Below, one piece after another: positions 44,069 through 52,536 of a stretch of DNA of 64,000 nucleotides; position 1 is the first letter of the stretch; each line of letters opens with the position of its first letter. Below the pieces are notes generated by a model. It was not told the DNA's origin and ran no database searches. It was given only the letters and a program-made list of their open reading frames with translations. Source of the DNA: Emergencia sp. (GTDB lineage: Bacteria > Bacillota > Clostridia > Peptostreptococcales > Anaerovoracaceae); assembly GCA_022767345.1 (NCBI GenBank), contig JALEOD010000045.1, positions 23,659-87,658 of the forward strand. The letters are read 5' to 3'. Made by a program: the position numbers and the translations under genes.

Positions 44069-44729
44069 TGCCCCACACCACCTTTAAGTACTTTGGATTT
44101 TTAGGATTAATTTCTATTTTTTCCCTGATTCTTCTGATGTGAACCGCAACGGTATTTTCCGGATTGTAGGCAGGCTCATTCCAAACGTTTTCATAAATCT
44201 GCTCCATAGAAAACACCTTTCCCGCATTCTCGGTCAGAAGTTTTAAAATACCGAACTCCGTCGGCGTCACGGTCACGTATTCCCCATCTACACGCACCGC
44301 TTTTTCATCGTCGTCCACTTCAAGTCCCCCTGTTTTGTAAACCCCGCTCTTTTTCTCCATACTCCCAAGGTCCACATATCTTCTCAGCTGAGATTTGACT
44401 CTGGCAATCAGCTCCAGTGGGTTAAAAGGTTTGGTGATATAGTCGTCAGCGCCGACATTTAATCCCGTAATCTTGTCATAATCCTCCGACTTTGCAGAAA
44501 GCATGATAATCGGAATATTCTTTTCCTGTCTGATTTTCATGGTTGCCTGCACCCCATCCATCTTCGGCATCATCACATCCATAATAATCAGATGAAGCTG
44601 CTGGTTTCTGGCAAAGTTCAACGCCTCCACCCCATCATAAGCCTTGAACACCGTATACCCCTCGTTTCTCAGATAAATCTCAATGGCCCCCGCAATTTCT
44701 TTATCGTCGTCACATACCAAAATATTCAT
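44043..44729 (-). CDS. OmpR/PhoB-family response regulator
   Basis: The 228-residue protein has a receiver domain with VCDDD, the phosphorylated Asp in IIMDVMMPKMDG near residue 51, MLSAK and YITKPFNPLEL. A winged-helix DNA-binding domain follows, with TPTEFGILKLL, VHIRRIREKIE and VVWGIGYKIE. It resembles VanR-type regulators. The ATG at 44729 follows AAAGGAG; a TTG one codon earlier is less likely. The promoter TTGTAA-16-TATAGT lies at 44755-44782. Confidence 0.95.
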   Translation of the reverse strand: MNILVCDDDKEIAGAIEIYLRNEGYTVFKAYDGVEALNFARNQQLHLIIMDVMMPKMDGVQATMKIRQEKNIPIIMLSAKSEDYDKITGLNVGADDYITKPFNPLELIARVKSQLRRYVDLGSMEKKSGVYKTGGLEVDDDEKAVRVDGEYVTVTPTEFGILKLLTENAGKVFSMEQIYENVWNEPAYNPENTVAVHIRRIREKIEINPKNPKYLKVVWGIGYKIEKL

Positions 44730-44754
44730 CAAACCTTAACTCCTTTCGCTTACA

Positions 44755-44782
44755 ACTATAGAATAGTCCTGAATTATTACAA
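44755..44782 (-). promoter_or_regulatory. promoter of the two-component operon
   Basis: On the minus strand, TTGTAA (44777-44782) and TATAGT (44755-44760) are 16 bases apart, just upstream of an AAAGGAG ribosome binding site. Confidence 0.55.
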
Positions 44783-44904
44783 AGCGCCCATGGCGTTTCT
44801 TACAATATTCTTAACAAATTGTAACAATGCATTACGCGGTTGTCAATGCGCCTGCCCAGTCTTGGATCAGAGGCTCCCGTACCGGTTCGCCGCCAACTTC
44901 GATT

Positions 44905-45233
44905 ATTATTTTGTAAATTATTGCGTTTACCCTCAAAAAAACGCCAATCCTGACTTGATTTTTTAGAATTATTGCGCCGAGAAATTTCTAAATCTAATTT
45001 CTTTTAAAACTCCTCATTTTTCTGCGCCACATTCCCTGAAAAATTTTATCATATTGGCACACACTAATATCACGGCGCAAGAATTTCAAAAAAGTATTCC
45101 GAAATTGGTGTTTTCATCGGTCACGGCGCAAGAAACTCAAAAAAGTATTCCAAAATTGGCGTTTTCATCGGTCACGGCGCAAGAATTTCAAAAAAAGCAT
45201 TTCAATTTGGCACATTGCACGCCAATGCGCCTG
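44905..45233. repeat. intergenic repeat region (family 2) with three tandem 51-bp units
   Basis: The 566-base gap between the two-component genes and the PBP gene has no supported gene. Units of 51 bp starting CACGGCGCAAGAA and ending TTGGCGTTTTCATCGGT-like lie at 45071-45121, 45122-45172 and 45173-about 45220, the last diverged. Degenerate and inverted copies (ACGCCAATCC...ATTGCGCC near 44941-44980; CTGCGCCACATT...TTGGCAC near 45020-45063) precede them. Related sequence lies at 6410-6756. Because 51 is a multiple of three, an 82-codon plus-strand frame stays open by chance. Confidence 0.75.
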
Positions 45234-45257
45234 CCGTACCTGGCTATGTCCGTTACA

Positions 45258-45289
45258 AAAAAAATGACCGATTGCAAAGGTCGGTCATT
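45258..45289 (-). terminator. Rho-independent terminator of the SEDS-PBP operon
   Basis: AATGACCGA (45263-45271) pairs with TCGGTCATT (45281-45289); on the minus strand eight T's follow. Confidence 0.88.
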
Positions 45290-45298
45290 CTATAGATA

Positions 45299-46630
45299 TT
45301 AGTCTCTATTCACAGCAGCCTGCAGCACCTGATTGGCTACAGGACCGGCAACACTGCTGCCGTACCCGCCGTTTTCCACGCAGACAATAAAGGCATATGG
45401 ATGTCCTTCGTTCTTTATAAAACCTGTAAACCATGCGTTGGGCTCACTACCGTACATCTCGGCAGTGCCGGATTTTGCGTAAATATCAAGACCCGGAAAA
45501 TTGTTTTCACCATAATTGGACACAACGTTATTCTTCATCATGGAGCGCAGCTTATCCGCTGTGGTCTCATCAATCATTCTCTCTGTATCTTCCCCCGACG
45601 GGAAATTGGTATAGAGGATTTTCGGTACAGTACCGACGCCGTCTCTTGCGATAGCGCTCATATAAACCAGCATGGAGCAAGGATTCAGTTCATCGTTATA
45701 CTGACCGATTCCCGCCCATGCCAGGCTCAAATCATCATTTTTCGGAAACTCAAAAGAACCCTTGACATTGTGAATGCCGTCGATATCATAAGACTCCATC
45801 AGGCCCAGCTTTTTCGTATAGCTTGCCATGACAGTTCCGCCGATTCTCTGGGACAGGTCCGCAAAGGCGCAGTTGCAGGATTTTGCCAGCGCGCCTTCAA
45901 AATCCACCGTGCCGTGAGCCTGCGTACAGGTGATGGCCTCATCTCTGATATAGCTGACGCCGCTGCAGGTGTAACTCCAATCCTCAAGACCACTGACATT
46001 TTCGATGGCAGCAGCGCAGGTCACCAGCTTAAAGATGGAACCCGGTATCAGGTTAGAGGACAGGAACTTGTTCAGATATACCCCTGAAGTGTCATCAGCA
46101 GAGATTTCCGGCGGATTGGCAGGGTCGAATCCCGGAGAACTTACCATGCAGATAATCTCTCCTGTCTCGTAGTTATATACCCCTACTGTGCCGTTTCTCC
46201 CGTTCAGCGCATTGTATGCCGCCTTTGACACATCCGCGTCGATGGAAAGTTTCAGGTCATTGCCTGTCCCTGTAATGCTGTAGGTTCCGGTCAGCAGGCT
46301 GTAGCCTACGATTTTATCCCGAAAAGCACTCTGGGCCGCTGTGGCAATATTGCCGTCCATGTCTCCCACCGCATGAAGAGTCGCTCTGCGAGTCAACTCG
46401 TCATCGTTATACTTCATTCCTTTTTTTGTATTCTCTACAAGAAGGGTATCGTTTGCGTCATAGACCCTGCCGATGGCAAGCCTGCCCTCGTAATACACGT
46501 GCTGATTGGCATAGAAAGTCGCCCATTCATCGCCGTCCGTCACAAATTTGAATACGAAAATGCACATGCCCAGAAAAAGCGCCGCCGCAAGAGCCAGGCA
46601 AATGATACCTCTTTGCTCTAATTTCTTCAT
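45299..46630 (-). CDS. class B penicillin-binding protein (PbpA/FtsI-like transpeptidase)
   Basis: The 443-residue protein has an N-terminal membrane anchor (residues 7-29), a short pedestal and a transpeptidase domain. The active-site motifs are SxxK in IPGSIFKLV near residue 197, SxN in AKSCNCAF near 250 and KSG in YAKSGTAEMYG near 388. It is about the length of actinobacterial and clostridial PbpA. Its ATG overlaps the stop of the FHA-SEDS gene, so the glycosyltransferase and its cognate transpeptidase are made together, as is usual for SEDS-bPBP pairs in elongation, division or sporulation. Confidence 0.93.
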   Translation of the reverse strand: MKKLEQRGIICLALAAALFLGMCIFVFKFVTDGDEWATFYANQHVYYEGRLAIGRVYDANDTLLVENTKKGMKYNDDELTRRATLHAVGDMDGNIATAAQSAFRDKIVGYSLLTGTYSITGTGNDLKLSIDADVSKAAYNALNGRNGTVGVYNYETGEIICMVSSPGFDPANPPEISADDTSGVYLNKFLSSNLIPGSIFKLVTCAAAIENVSGLEDWSYTCSGVSYIRDEAITCTQAHGTVDFEGALAKSCNCAFADLSQRIGGTVMASYTKKLGLMESYDIDGIHNVKGSFEFPKNDDLSLAWAGIGQYNDELNPCSMLVYMSAIARDGVGTVPKILYTNFPSGEDTERMIDETTADKLRSMMKNNVVSNYGENNFPGLDIYAKSGTAEMYGSEPNAWFTGFIKNEGHPYAFIVCVENGGYGSSVAGPVANQVLQAAVNRD

Positions 46631-48426
46631 ATCATATCCTCCTCTTCCGTCTCCGCCTTAAGGCCTTTGTCCGTCAGACTGATTGCAATGCTGGCGTTCT
46701 GCCTGGTATCCGCCGCTTTAAGGAATGCCAGCATCCCCCAGGAACCAATCATACTGGTTCCTCCATTGGAAACAAACGGGAAGGTTACACCGGTCATCGG
46801 CAGTAAATCCACCGCGCCGAAAACGTTGAGCACCGTCTGGAACAGGAACATGGAAGTGGCCGCACAGGCCGCAATGGTGTAATAGGTGGATCTGCCCGCC
46901 AAAATGGAACGCACCGCAAAGAGAGACAGTGTGATGATAGAAACCACTGCGAGAACTGCAATAATCAAGCCCCACTCTTCTACCAGCATACCGAACACAA
47001 GGTCCGTGTCCGCGGCAAAAACGCTGGACAGCCAGCCTTTTCCTGCGCCAACGCCGACAAAACCGCCGCTTGCCGCTGCCGACATAGTTCTGGTCTGCTG
47101 CATGCCAAGTCCATCCGCGAACTCCCAGGCATGTCCCCATACCGAAAAACGCTCCGCTATGTATGCTTTAAACTTCAGTACCATGAGACCACCGACAAAG
47201 GCTACGCCCACCAGCAGAATCAGTTTGGTGAAATCTCCGCTTCGCAGGAAAGAAATCACCAGGAACGTAACGAAGAATATAATGGCCGTTCCAAAGTCTC
47301 CCATCAATGCCAGACAGCAGAAACAGAAGCCGGAAAACAGCATGAATATGATAGAATTCTTTTTTTCAAAGAGTCTGTCCAAAGAGGCCGCGCCTACCCA
47401 GATGAAAGCCAGCTTAATCAGTTCCGATGGCTGGAAAGAAAATCCGCCGATTTCTACCCAGTTGGCAGCGCCAAACCGGTCAGTCGCGAAAACTAAGTTA
47501 AACAGCAGCAGCCCTGCCGCGCCTATGTACATCAGTTTCTGAATGGCTTCTGTTCTCGTCAGATTCCGAAGATAAGCACACATAAAGAAAAACAAGGCAA
47601 GCCCCATAGCAACTGCAATAAACTGCTTAAAAACTGCTTCTGGAAATTTCGCGGCTGTCACCGAAAGACTCAGGGTAGACAGGAAAAATGCGATAATTTC
47701 CATCTCAAAACCTTTTCTTTTCATGGAGCGAAGTAAAATGACATAGACCCACATAAGAATGCAGATTCCTCCGAATGCCAGTGTGATAGAATGAAGATAG
47801 TTCTCTCCCAAAGCTATCTTTAGCTGAATTACCGTCATTACCTGAAAAATAGTCAATGCAAACATGGACGGCCAAGGCAGCGGAATCACTGTATCCGATT
47901 TTCTCATCTTTATATTGTTGTGACGCTCCTCAAGGCTGATTGGAAACAATGTACACTGCGTCATGCCCACGCTGATAACATCGCCTGGGCGCACTTTGAC
48001 CCGCTGGTCCTTTCTGACACGCCGTTCATTGACATAAGCGCCATTTTTGGAACCCAAATCACGATAAGTCCAGTTCCCCTTAGGGTCACGGGTAAGGGTT
48101 CCATGGTTTCTGGAAACACGGGGATCTTCAATGTTGATATCGCAGCTTTTTGCTCTTCCGATTACATTCTCCCAATGAGTAATGGGAAGGTTTTCCCCTG
48201 TGCTCAAATGCAGATAAGCCCAAACTTCCGATGGATTTTTGGACTTGAGAAGCGAACGTATAGCCCGCATTAAAATAAAAATCGCAAGGGCAATAAATAC
48301 CCACCTGGCTACAGCGGTATAAACCAGTTCAAAGCCGTAGTCAGAGACGAAAACTTCCTGAATCGTCTGCAGGATTCCGGAAAAAAATTCTCCAATACTT
48401 TTAAAAATTCCCGAAATGATTGTCAT
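46627..48426 (-). CDS. FHA domain fused to a SEDS-family peptidoglycan polymerase (FtsW/RodA/SpoVE type)
   Basis: The 599-residue protein has a membrane helix near residues 36-54. A cytoplasmic FHA domain follows (about 75-165: NVIGRAKSCDINIEDPRVSRNHG and LGSKNGAYVNE, the phosphothreonine-binding residues). After it come about ten helices of a SEDS polymerase with FSFQPSELIKLAF near 335 and the essential-Asp/loop region MGDFGTAIIF, plus GMTGVTFPFVSNGGTS-type residues (LPMTGVTFPFVSNGGTS). FHA domains bind proteins phosphorylated by Ser/Thr kinases, suggesting kinase control of wall synthesis. The ATG at 48426 has a GGAGGGG site; the frame is open to 48453. No kinase gene is in the window. Confidence 0.93.
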   Translation of the reverse strand: MTIISGIFKSIGEFFSGILQTIQEVFVSDYGFELVYTAVARWVFIALAIFILMRAIRSLLKSKNPSEVWAYLHLSTGENLPITHWENVIGRAKSCDINIEDPRVSRNHGTLTRDPKGNWTYRDLGSKNGAYVNERRVRKDQRVKVRPGDVISVGMTQCTLFPISLEERHNNIKMRKSDTVIPLPWPSMFALTIFQVMTVIQLKIALGENYLHSITLAFGGICILMWVYVILLRSMKRKGFEMEIIAFFLSTLSLSVTAAKFPEAVFKQFIAVAMGLALFFFMCAYLRNLTRTEAIQKLMYIGAAGLLLFNLVFATDRFGAANWVEIGGFSFQPSELIKLAFIWVGAASLDRLFEKKNSIIFMLFSGFCFCCLALMGDFGTAIIFFVTFLVISFLRSGDFTKLILLVGVAFVGGLMVLKFKAYIAERFSVWGHAWEFADGLGMQQTRTMSAAASGGFVGVGAGKGWLSSVFAADTDLVFGMLVEEWGLIIAVLAVVSIITLSLFAVRSILAGRSTYYTIAACAATSMFLFQTVLNVFGAVDLLPMTGVTFPFVSNGGTSMIGSWGMLAFLKAADTRQNASIAISLTDKGLKAETEEEDMI

Positions 48427-48480
48427 AATCTGGCTAACCCCTCCATTTCTCAATCTTCTCCTAGTATATCACAGTCTTTT

Positions 48481-49203
48481 TCAGATGTAAAACCCTCCAT
48501 TGACAGCCAGAACCTGTCCTGTTATATAGGAAGCTTCCTCGGAGGCTAAAAATACCGCGGCCTTTGCAACTTCATCGGCATCACCAATTTTTCCCATAGG
48601 GATTTCCTCTATCAGCGCCTGCAGGGTATCCTCCCCGCAAATGCGGCTCATATCGGTATCGATCACTCCCGGCGCAATGCAGTTGACTCTGATGCCGGAA
48701 GGCGCTACCTCTTTTGCAAGACTCTTTACAAAGCCGATAACAGCTGCTTTGGTGGTGGAATACGCCACTTCGCAGGAACCGCCGGTCTGCCCCCAAACAG
48801 AGGACACCATCACGATGCTTCCCCGCTGCCGTTCTATCATGGTCGGAAGTACTTCACCGGTTACTGCAATTGTCCCATAGAGGTTAGTATCCATAATCTC
48901 TTTCCACTGGCGCTGTGTTGTCTCTGTGAAAAGCCCGGTGATGCTGATGCCCGCATTGCATACCAGCACATCAAAATATGGAACTTCCAGATACATCCGG
49001 GCCGCGCGCACGCTTTCAGATACCTGCCTGCCGTCAGACACGTCACAGCGAATGCCCACAGCACCTGTCTCCGCGCTGATTTCGCGCGCTTTATCATCTC
49101 TCTCTTTGTAAAGGAAGGCAACTTTATAGCCCTTCGCTGTAAACTCTTTTACCATAGCGGCGCCGATGCCTCTGGAGCCGCCCGTAATCAAAACCGATTT
49201 CAT
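48481..49203 (-). CDS. SDR-family oxidoreductase, FabG-like
   Basis: The 240-residue short-chain dehydrogenase starts at the ATG at 49203 (MKSVLITGG), 6 bases after a GAGG site; the open frame to 49269 is leader. It has TGGSRGIGAAM, CNAGIS, the catalytic Ser in VSSVWGQTGG, YSTTK with Tyr and Lys, and a VLAVNGGFYI tail. It is similar in style to the operon FabG but stands alone. It could be a second 3-oxoacyl reductase or an unrelated alcohol dehydrogenase. Its 170-base leader contains a terminator-like hairpin. Confidence 0.88.
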   Translation of the reverse strand: MKSVLITGGSRGIGAAMVKEFTAKGYKVAFLYKERDDKAREISAETGAVGIRCDVSDGRQVSESVRAARMYLEVPYFDVLVCNAGISITGLFTETTQRQWKEIMDTNLYGTIAVTGEVLPTMIERQRGSIVMVSSVWGQTGGSCEVAYSTTKAAVIGFVKSLAKEVAPSGIRVNCIAPGVIDTDMSRICGEDTLQALIEEIPMGKIGDADEVAKAAVFLASEEASYITGQVLAVNGGFYI

Positions 49204-49270
49204 CCGATGCCTCTTTTCTGTACTGATGGAGTTCATATAGGTTTCATACTTAAACCTGTTTCTTTGCAAA

Positions 49271-49373
49271 AAAACATTGGGACCAGCCCAATGTTTTTTC
49301 TTTGCTTATATTTCTGGCGCATAGTATTAACTATAATCTTAGAAACTAATTCCGAGATTCTCAGATTATTTTC
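49271..49373 (-). ncRNA. candidate small RNA or attenuating leader of the SDR gene
   Basis: A minus-strand transcript from the promoter at 49380-49408 would start near 49373. It could form a stem AATCT (49363-49367) with AGATT (49335-49339) plus inner pairs, then a 13-bp hairpin AAAAAACATTGGG / CCCAATGTTTTTT (49271-49301) ending in T's. The hairpin lies 70 bases before the SDR start, so the element is either a ~100-nt RNA or an attenuator. Confidence 0.4.
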
Positions 49374-49379
49374 ACCTAT

Positions 49380-49408
49380 ATTTTACTACAACTTTTACCA
49401 CTTGTCAA
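49380..49408 (-). promoter_or_regulatory. strong SigA-type promoter reading toward the SDR gene
   Basis: On the minus strand, TTGACA (49403-49408) and TAAAAT (49380-49385) are 17 bases apart. It lies 170 bases before the SDR start codon. Confidence 0.7.
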
Positions 49409-49570
49409 AGAATTTTCAGATATTATTTCTGTTTTTTTCAAAAATTTTCCTGATTTTTCTTTTGAAACTTAAGTTTTTTCCTTTTAAGCAAAAAGTTCCA
49501 TTTACAAAATGCCCAGTTGGTGATAGAGTAGTCTAGTGAAAATTTTTATAGAATGATTGAGGTATTTATT

Positions 49571-50728
49571 ATGACTAGCTACTACTTCCTTTTGGCCGTT
49601 GCCATTATCATTTTGTCAACGAAGTTTCTGGGCGGCCTTTCAGAAAAGGTTAACATGCCCCAGGTTGTGGGCGCACTGGTTGCCGGTGTCATTTTGGGCC
49701 CGTCAGTCCTCGGGGTTGTAACTGAGACCAATTTCCTTGCGGAAACTGCAGAAATCGGTGTCATTTTGCTGATGTTTATGGCAGGTCTTGATACAGACAT
49801 CAATGAGATTAAAAAGAACAGCGTTTCTATGCTGTGTATCGCTTCCATGGGCGTTATTCTGCCGCTCATTGGCGGCGCTACCTGCTACTATTTCTATTTC
49901 CATGTGGACGCATCCGATTTTAACGAAGTCTTAAAATGCGTCTTCATGGGCGTTATTCTGACTGCGACTTCTGTAAGTATTACAGTAGAAGCACTCCGTG
50001 AAATGGGCAAGCTGAACGGTCCTGTCGGCAATGCTATTCTGGGCGCTGCAGTTCTTGACGATATCATCGGTATCATCATTTTGACCATCGTGTCCAGCCT
50101 GAAGGACCCATCAGTAAGCATTATTTCTATTTTAATCAAAATCGCGCTGTATATCGTGCTGATGGCTGTCCTTGCTGTTATTCTTAAGGCCGCAAGACCA
50201 AAAGTTGACGATTTAAAAGACAAACGCAGAGTCTGCATCTATGTAATGGCCCTTATGCTGCTCATCGCGTTTATTACTGAACAGTACTTCGGTATTGCGG
50301 ATATCACCGGTGCATATCTGCTGGGACTCTTAATGTCCACCTTTGAAATAAAATCCTACATTGCAAGGAAACTTACCGTTCCAAGCTATCTGTTCTTTTC
50401 CCCGGTATTCTTCGCAAGTATCGGAATCAAGACAGAACTTTCCGGTATGACAACATCCATGCTTATTTTCTCCGTACTGCTCCTTATCGTTGCTGTAATC
50501 ACAAAGATTCTCGGCTGCGGACTGGGCGCAAAAATCTGCAAGTTCAGCACCAGCGATTCCTTCCATATCGGTATCGGCATGGTATCCAGAGGTGAAGTCG
50601 CACTGATCGTTGCGCAAAAGGGCTACAACATGGGCCTCCTCAGCGGTCAGCTGTTCTCGCCAATCGTGCTGGTGGTCATCGTTACTACCATTATTACGCC
50701 GGTTCTTTTGAAGAAATTCATGAAATAA
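49571..50728 (+). CDS. CPA2-family cation:proton antiporter
   Basis: The 385-residue protein has about 12 membrane helices of the Na+/H+ exchanger (KefB/NapA-like) fold, including PQVVGALVAGVILGPSVLG in helix 2 and FMAGLDTDINEI. The ion-binding region is AVLDDIIGIIILT near residue 163 with the paired aspartates typical of electrogenic members. It lacks the C-terminal RCK/TrkA domain of KefB and ends after the membrane part. The ATG at 49571 is chosen because the GAGG site (49559-49562) falls inside the open frame that begins at 49553. K+ or Na+ preference cannot be told. Confidence 0.9.
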   Translation: MTSYYFLLAVAIIILSTKFLGGLSEKVNMPQVVGALVAGVILGPSVLGVVTETNFLAETAEIGVILLMFMAGLDTDINEIKKNSVSMLCIASMGVILPLIGGATCYYFYFHVDASDFNEVLKCVFMGVILTATSVSITVEALREMGKLNGPVGNAILGAAVLDDIIGIIILTIVSSLKDPSVSIISILIKIALYIVLMAVLAVILKAARPKVDDLKDKRRVCIYVMALMLLIAFITEQYFGIADITGAYLLGLLMSTFEIKSYIARKLTVPSYLFFSPVFFASIGIKTELSGMTTSMLIFSVLLLIVAVITKILGCGLGAKICKFSTSDSFHIGIGMVSRGEVALIVAQKGYNMGLLSGQLFSPIVLVVIVTTIITPVLLKKFMK

Positions 50729-50756
50729 CACCTTAATTACCAATAAAACTGAAGAA

Positions 50757-50788
50757 AAACCGTCTGACGTCTCGTCCGGCGGTTTTTT
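50757..50788 (+). terminator. Rho-independent terminator of the antiporter gene
   Basis: AAACCGTC (50758-50765) pairs with GGCGGTTT (50778-50785) with one G-U pair, followed by T's. Confidence 0.8.
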
Positions 50789-50933
50789 CGGTCTTTATGT
50801 CCAAAGATTGGCTCTACAATAAAAAGAATCAAAAAATTTGTCTAAAAAAGTCAAAATTTGAAACTTTTCTATCTTGCTGCAGACTCTATTATTATGTAAC
50901 ACTTTTTTAGATTTTGTAGGAGGACTATACCAC

Positions 50934-51299
50934 ATGGACAAGAAAATGCAGCAGTGTATAGCAAATAATTTAAGGTATCTCAGGGATTATTATGACTACA
51001 CGCAGGAAGACGTAGCCGCCCTTTTACATATTTCTCGTACGACTTACGGAATACTGGAAAGCGGGACTAAAAATATGCGCACAGATTTGCTTGTGCGGCT
51101 GGCGCGAATCTACCAGGTGCCGGTGGATCTGCTCATGGAACGGAACTACGAAAAGTTTGCAAGAAGCGTCGCTCTGTCCGACGCCCATAACACCGATGTC
51201 ACAGAACTTTTGTACCTGTATCGCAAGCTTTCCCCTTTTTCCCAGGGCTGTCTCATCGAAAAGGCTGCCATCCTGCTGATGGACGAAAAGGTAAAATAA
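50934..51299 (+). CDS. XRE-family helix-turn-helix regulator
   Basis: The 121-residue protein starts at the ATG at 50934, about 10 bases after a perfect AGGAGG. The HTH_3 domain occupies residues 8-62 (NLRYLRDYYDYTQEDVAALLHISRT split over two helices, then LARIYQVPVDLLME). The C-terminal 55 residues are helical with no recognised domain. It lies between an antiporter and a small membrane protein and has its own terminator. Targets are unknown. Confidence 0.85.
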   Translation: MDKKMQQCIANNLRYLRDYYDYTQEDVAALLHISRTTYGILESGTKNMRTDLLVRLARIYQVPVDLLMERNYEKFARSVALSDAHNTDVTELLYLYRKLSPFSQGCLIEKAAILLMDEKVK

Positions 51300-51312
51300 C
51301 CGCACACAGACA

Positions 51313-51366
51313 GAAAACAACCGGCTGCAGAGGTGGTTGCCTGCCATACCGGTTGTTTTCTATTTT
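51313..51366 (+). terminator. Rho-independent terminator of the XRE regulator gene
   Basis: GAAAACAACCGG (51313-51324) pairs perfectly with CCGGTTGTTTTC (51349-51360), followed by TATTTT. Confidence 0.9.
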
Positions 51367-51369
51367 CCC

Positions 51370-51564
51370 CTATTTTTTCTTCGGCAGCGCCAGTATCATA
51401 ACGAGGGTGGAAACTGCCATGACTGCTGCCAGAATGCCCAGCAGCGGAAACGCTGCCGGCTCCAATTGCTTTACCCCAAGGACAATCAGATAACAAAGTC
51501 CCAATAACCCGCTGATTAAATTGACCGTCAGTGCGCCAGAGGCCAGCTTGCTGTGATTTCTCAT
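51370..51564 (-). CDS. small membrane protein with two predicted helices
   Basis: The 64-residue protein begins at the ATG at 51564, which has a GGGGGA site 10 bases upstream; a TTG at 51573 is too close to that site. Helices are near residues 12-30 (VNLISGLLGLCYLIVLG) and 36-60 (AAFPLLGILAAVMAVSTLVMIL), followed by a PKKK tail. It converges on the XRE gene. No family is recognised. Confidence 0.65.
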   Translation of the reverse strand: MRNHSKLASGALTVNLISGLLGLCYLIVLGVKQLEPAAFPLLGILAAVMAVSTLVMILALPKKK

Positions 51565-51686
51565 CTTTACCAATCCCCCTTTGTACCTACATTATATAGC
51601 CCATCTGTTTTTCTTTCCATTGCTGCCGCTTACAATCCCCTTACAAAATCGTAAGTTTCGACATTTTTTATCAGAGAAAAGGGTTT

Positions 51687-51998
51687 ATGTACAGCGGAAA
51701 AACCTGTATAACGAAATTTAGTGCAGAGAAGTGCCAAACAATCTCTGCAAAGAATGGGGAGTCGCTCAACGCACTGGAAACTTTGGCAAAGGAAGCCGGA
51801 GCCGAAATCGTATGCCGTGCGGCAGTCCTTGCGGAACTTGACTCCGTCTACAGAGACGATATCATCTTCTTAAAGGAACACTTCGTATTTACACCAAACG
51901 AAGATGGAACATTTACCCCTATTGAAAGCCCGATGAAAAAAGCTGCAAAAGCAAAAGAAGCGGAAACCGAAATTTCAGTTTCCACGTTCAGAGATTAG
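51687..51998 (+). CDS. hypothetical protein, 103 residues
   Basis: The soluble, mildly acidic protein has an N-terminal Cys/Thr-rich part (GKTCITKFSAEKCQTI), a helix LNALETLAKEAGAEIVCRAAVLAELD and a Lys/Ala/Glu-rich C-terminus. The short AAAAGGG before the ATG is a modest ribosome binding site. The strong hairpin at 52008-52052 just after the stop supports a real transcript. I do not recognise a family. Confidence 0.55.
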   Translation: MYSGKTCITKFSAEKCQTISAKNGESLNALETLAKEAGAEIVCRAAVLAELDSVYRDDIIFLKEHFVFTPNEDGTFTPIESPMKKAAKAKEAETEISVSTFRD

Positions 51999-52007
51999 TG
52001 CATTCAT

Positions 52008-52052
52008 TAAAAAGTGTGCCTGATAGATTGCCTGTCCCGCACACCTTTTTTG
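52008..52052 (+). terminator. probable Rho-independent terminator
   Basis: AAAAAGTGTGC (52008-52018) pairs with GCACACCTTTTTT (52038-52050) with one bulged base. Confidence 0.65.
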
Positions 52053-52071
52053 TATCTCAACTTCTATTTGA

Positions 52072-52535
52072 TTAAATATTTAAAAGCGCTAACGCGGCAG
52101 CAATCATCCCTGTGGCAAGGAACTCCCTTCTGGACAGTTTTTCTTTCAGCAGCAGCCCGCCAATGCCATTTACAAGGAGAATCACGGCTCCGCTGTATAC
52201 CGGAAATACGATATAGGCGGGCAATTTCGCCGCAGCCCCTACGATTCCATAAGTAATCCCAATATTAGGAATTCCCACCAGCGCCCCATAGCCAATTTCT
52301 CTTATGGTTATTTTTTCTCTGCCGATGACGGTCAAAATTGCCATAATGATAACGCTGAAGAAAAATGTACTGCAGGTATACAAATGTTTCATCTCCGGCA
52401 GCGCAAGAATTCCGAGAAGTTTTGAGTTAAAGTCGATAAATCCTCCAATTACCAGAACCAGTATCAGTAATGTATAATTCTTCGTCCCATTGACTGAATC
52501 CTTTGTTAAACAAATTAACTTAACGCAATAAAAAC
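52072..52535 (-). pseudogene. C-terminal half of an EamA/DMT-family transporter
   Basis: A minus-strand frame without a start codon reads from a TGA near 52537 through LTKDSVNGTKNYTLLILVLVIGGF to IGGLLLKEKLSRREFLATGMIAAALALLNI. That is about 150 residues with five or six helices, equal to the second EamA repeat and part of the first. The N-terminal half is missing, and the break lies next to a perfect inverted repeat (52537-52569). An internal ATG at 52392 could give a 106-residue piece, but a whole transporter would need about 280-300 residues. Confidence 0.65.
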
Positions 52536-52536
52536 A

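Noticed and set aside
45071..45220. CRISPR array
   Set aside because: The units are directly abutting with no unique spacers, and there are no cas genes.
45054..45302. 82-codon plus-strand frame with 17-residue repeats
   Set aside because: It is an effect of a 51-bp period. The similarity to other intergenic copies is at DNA level and in both orientations, changes between units are not biased to third positions, and there is no ribosome binding site.
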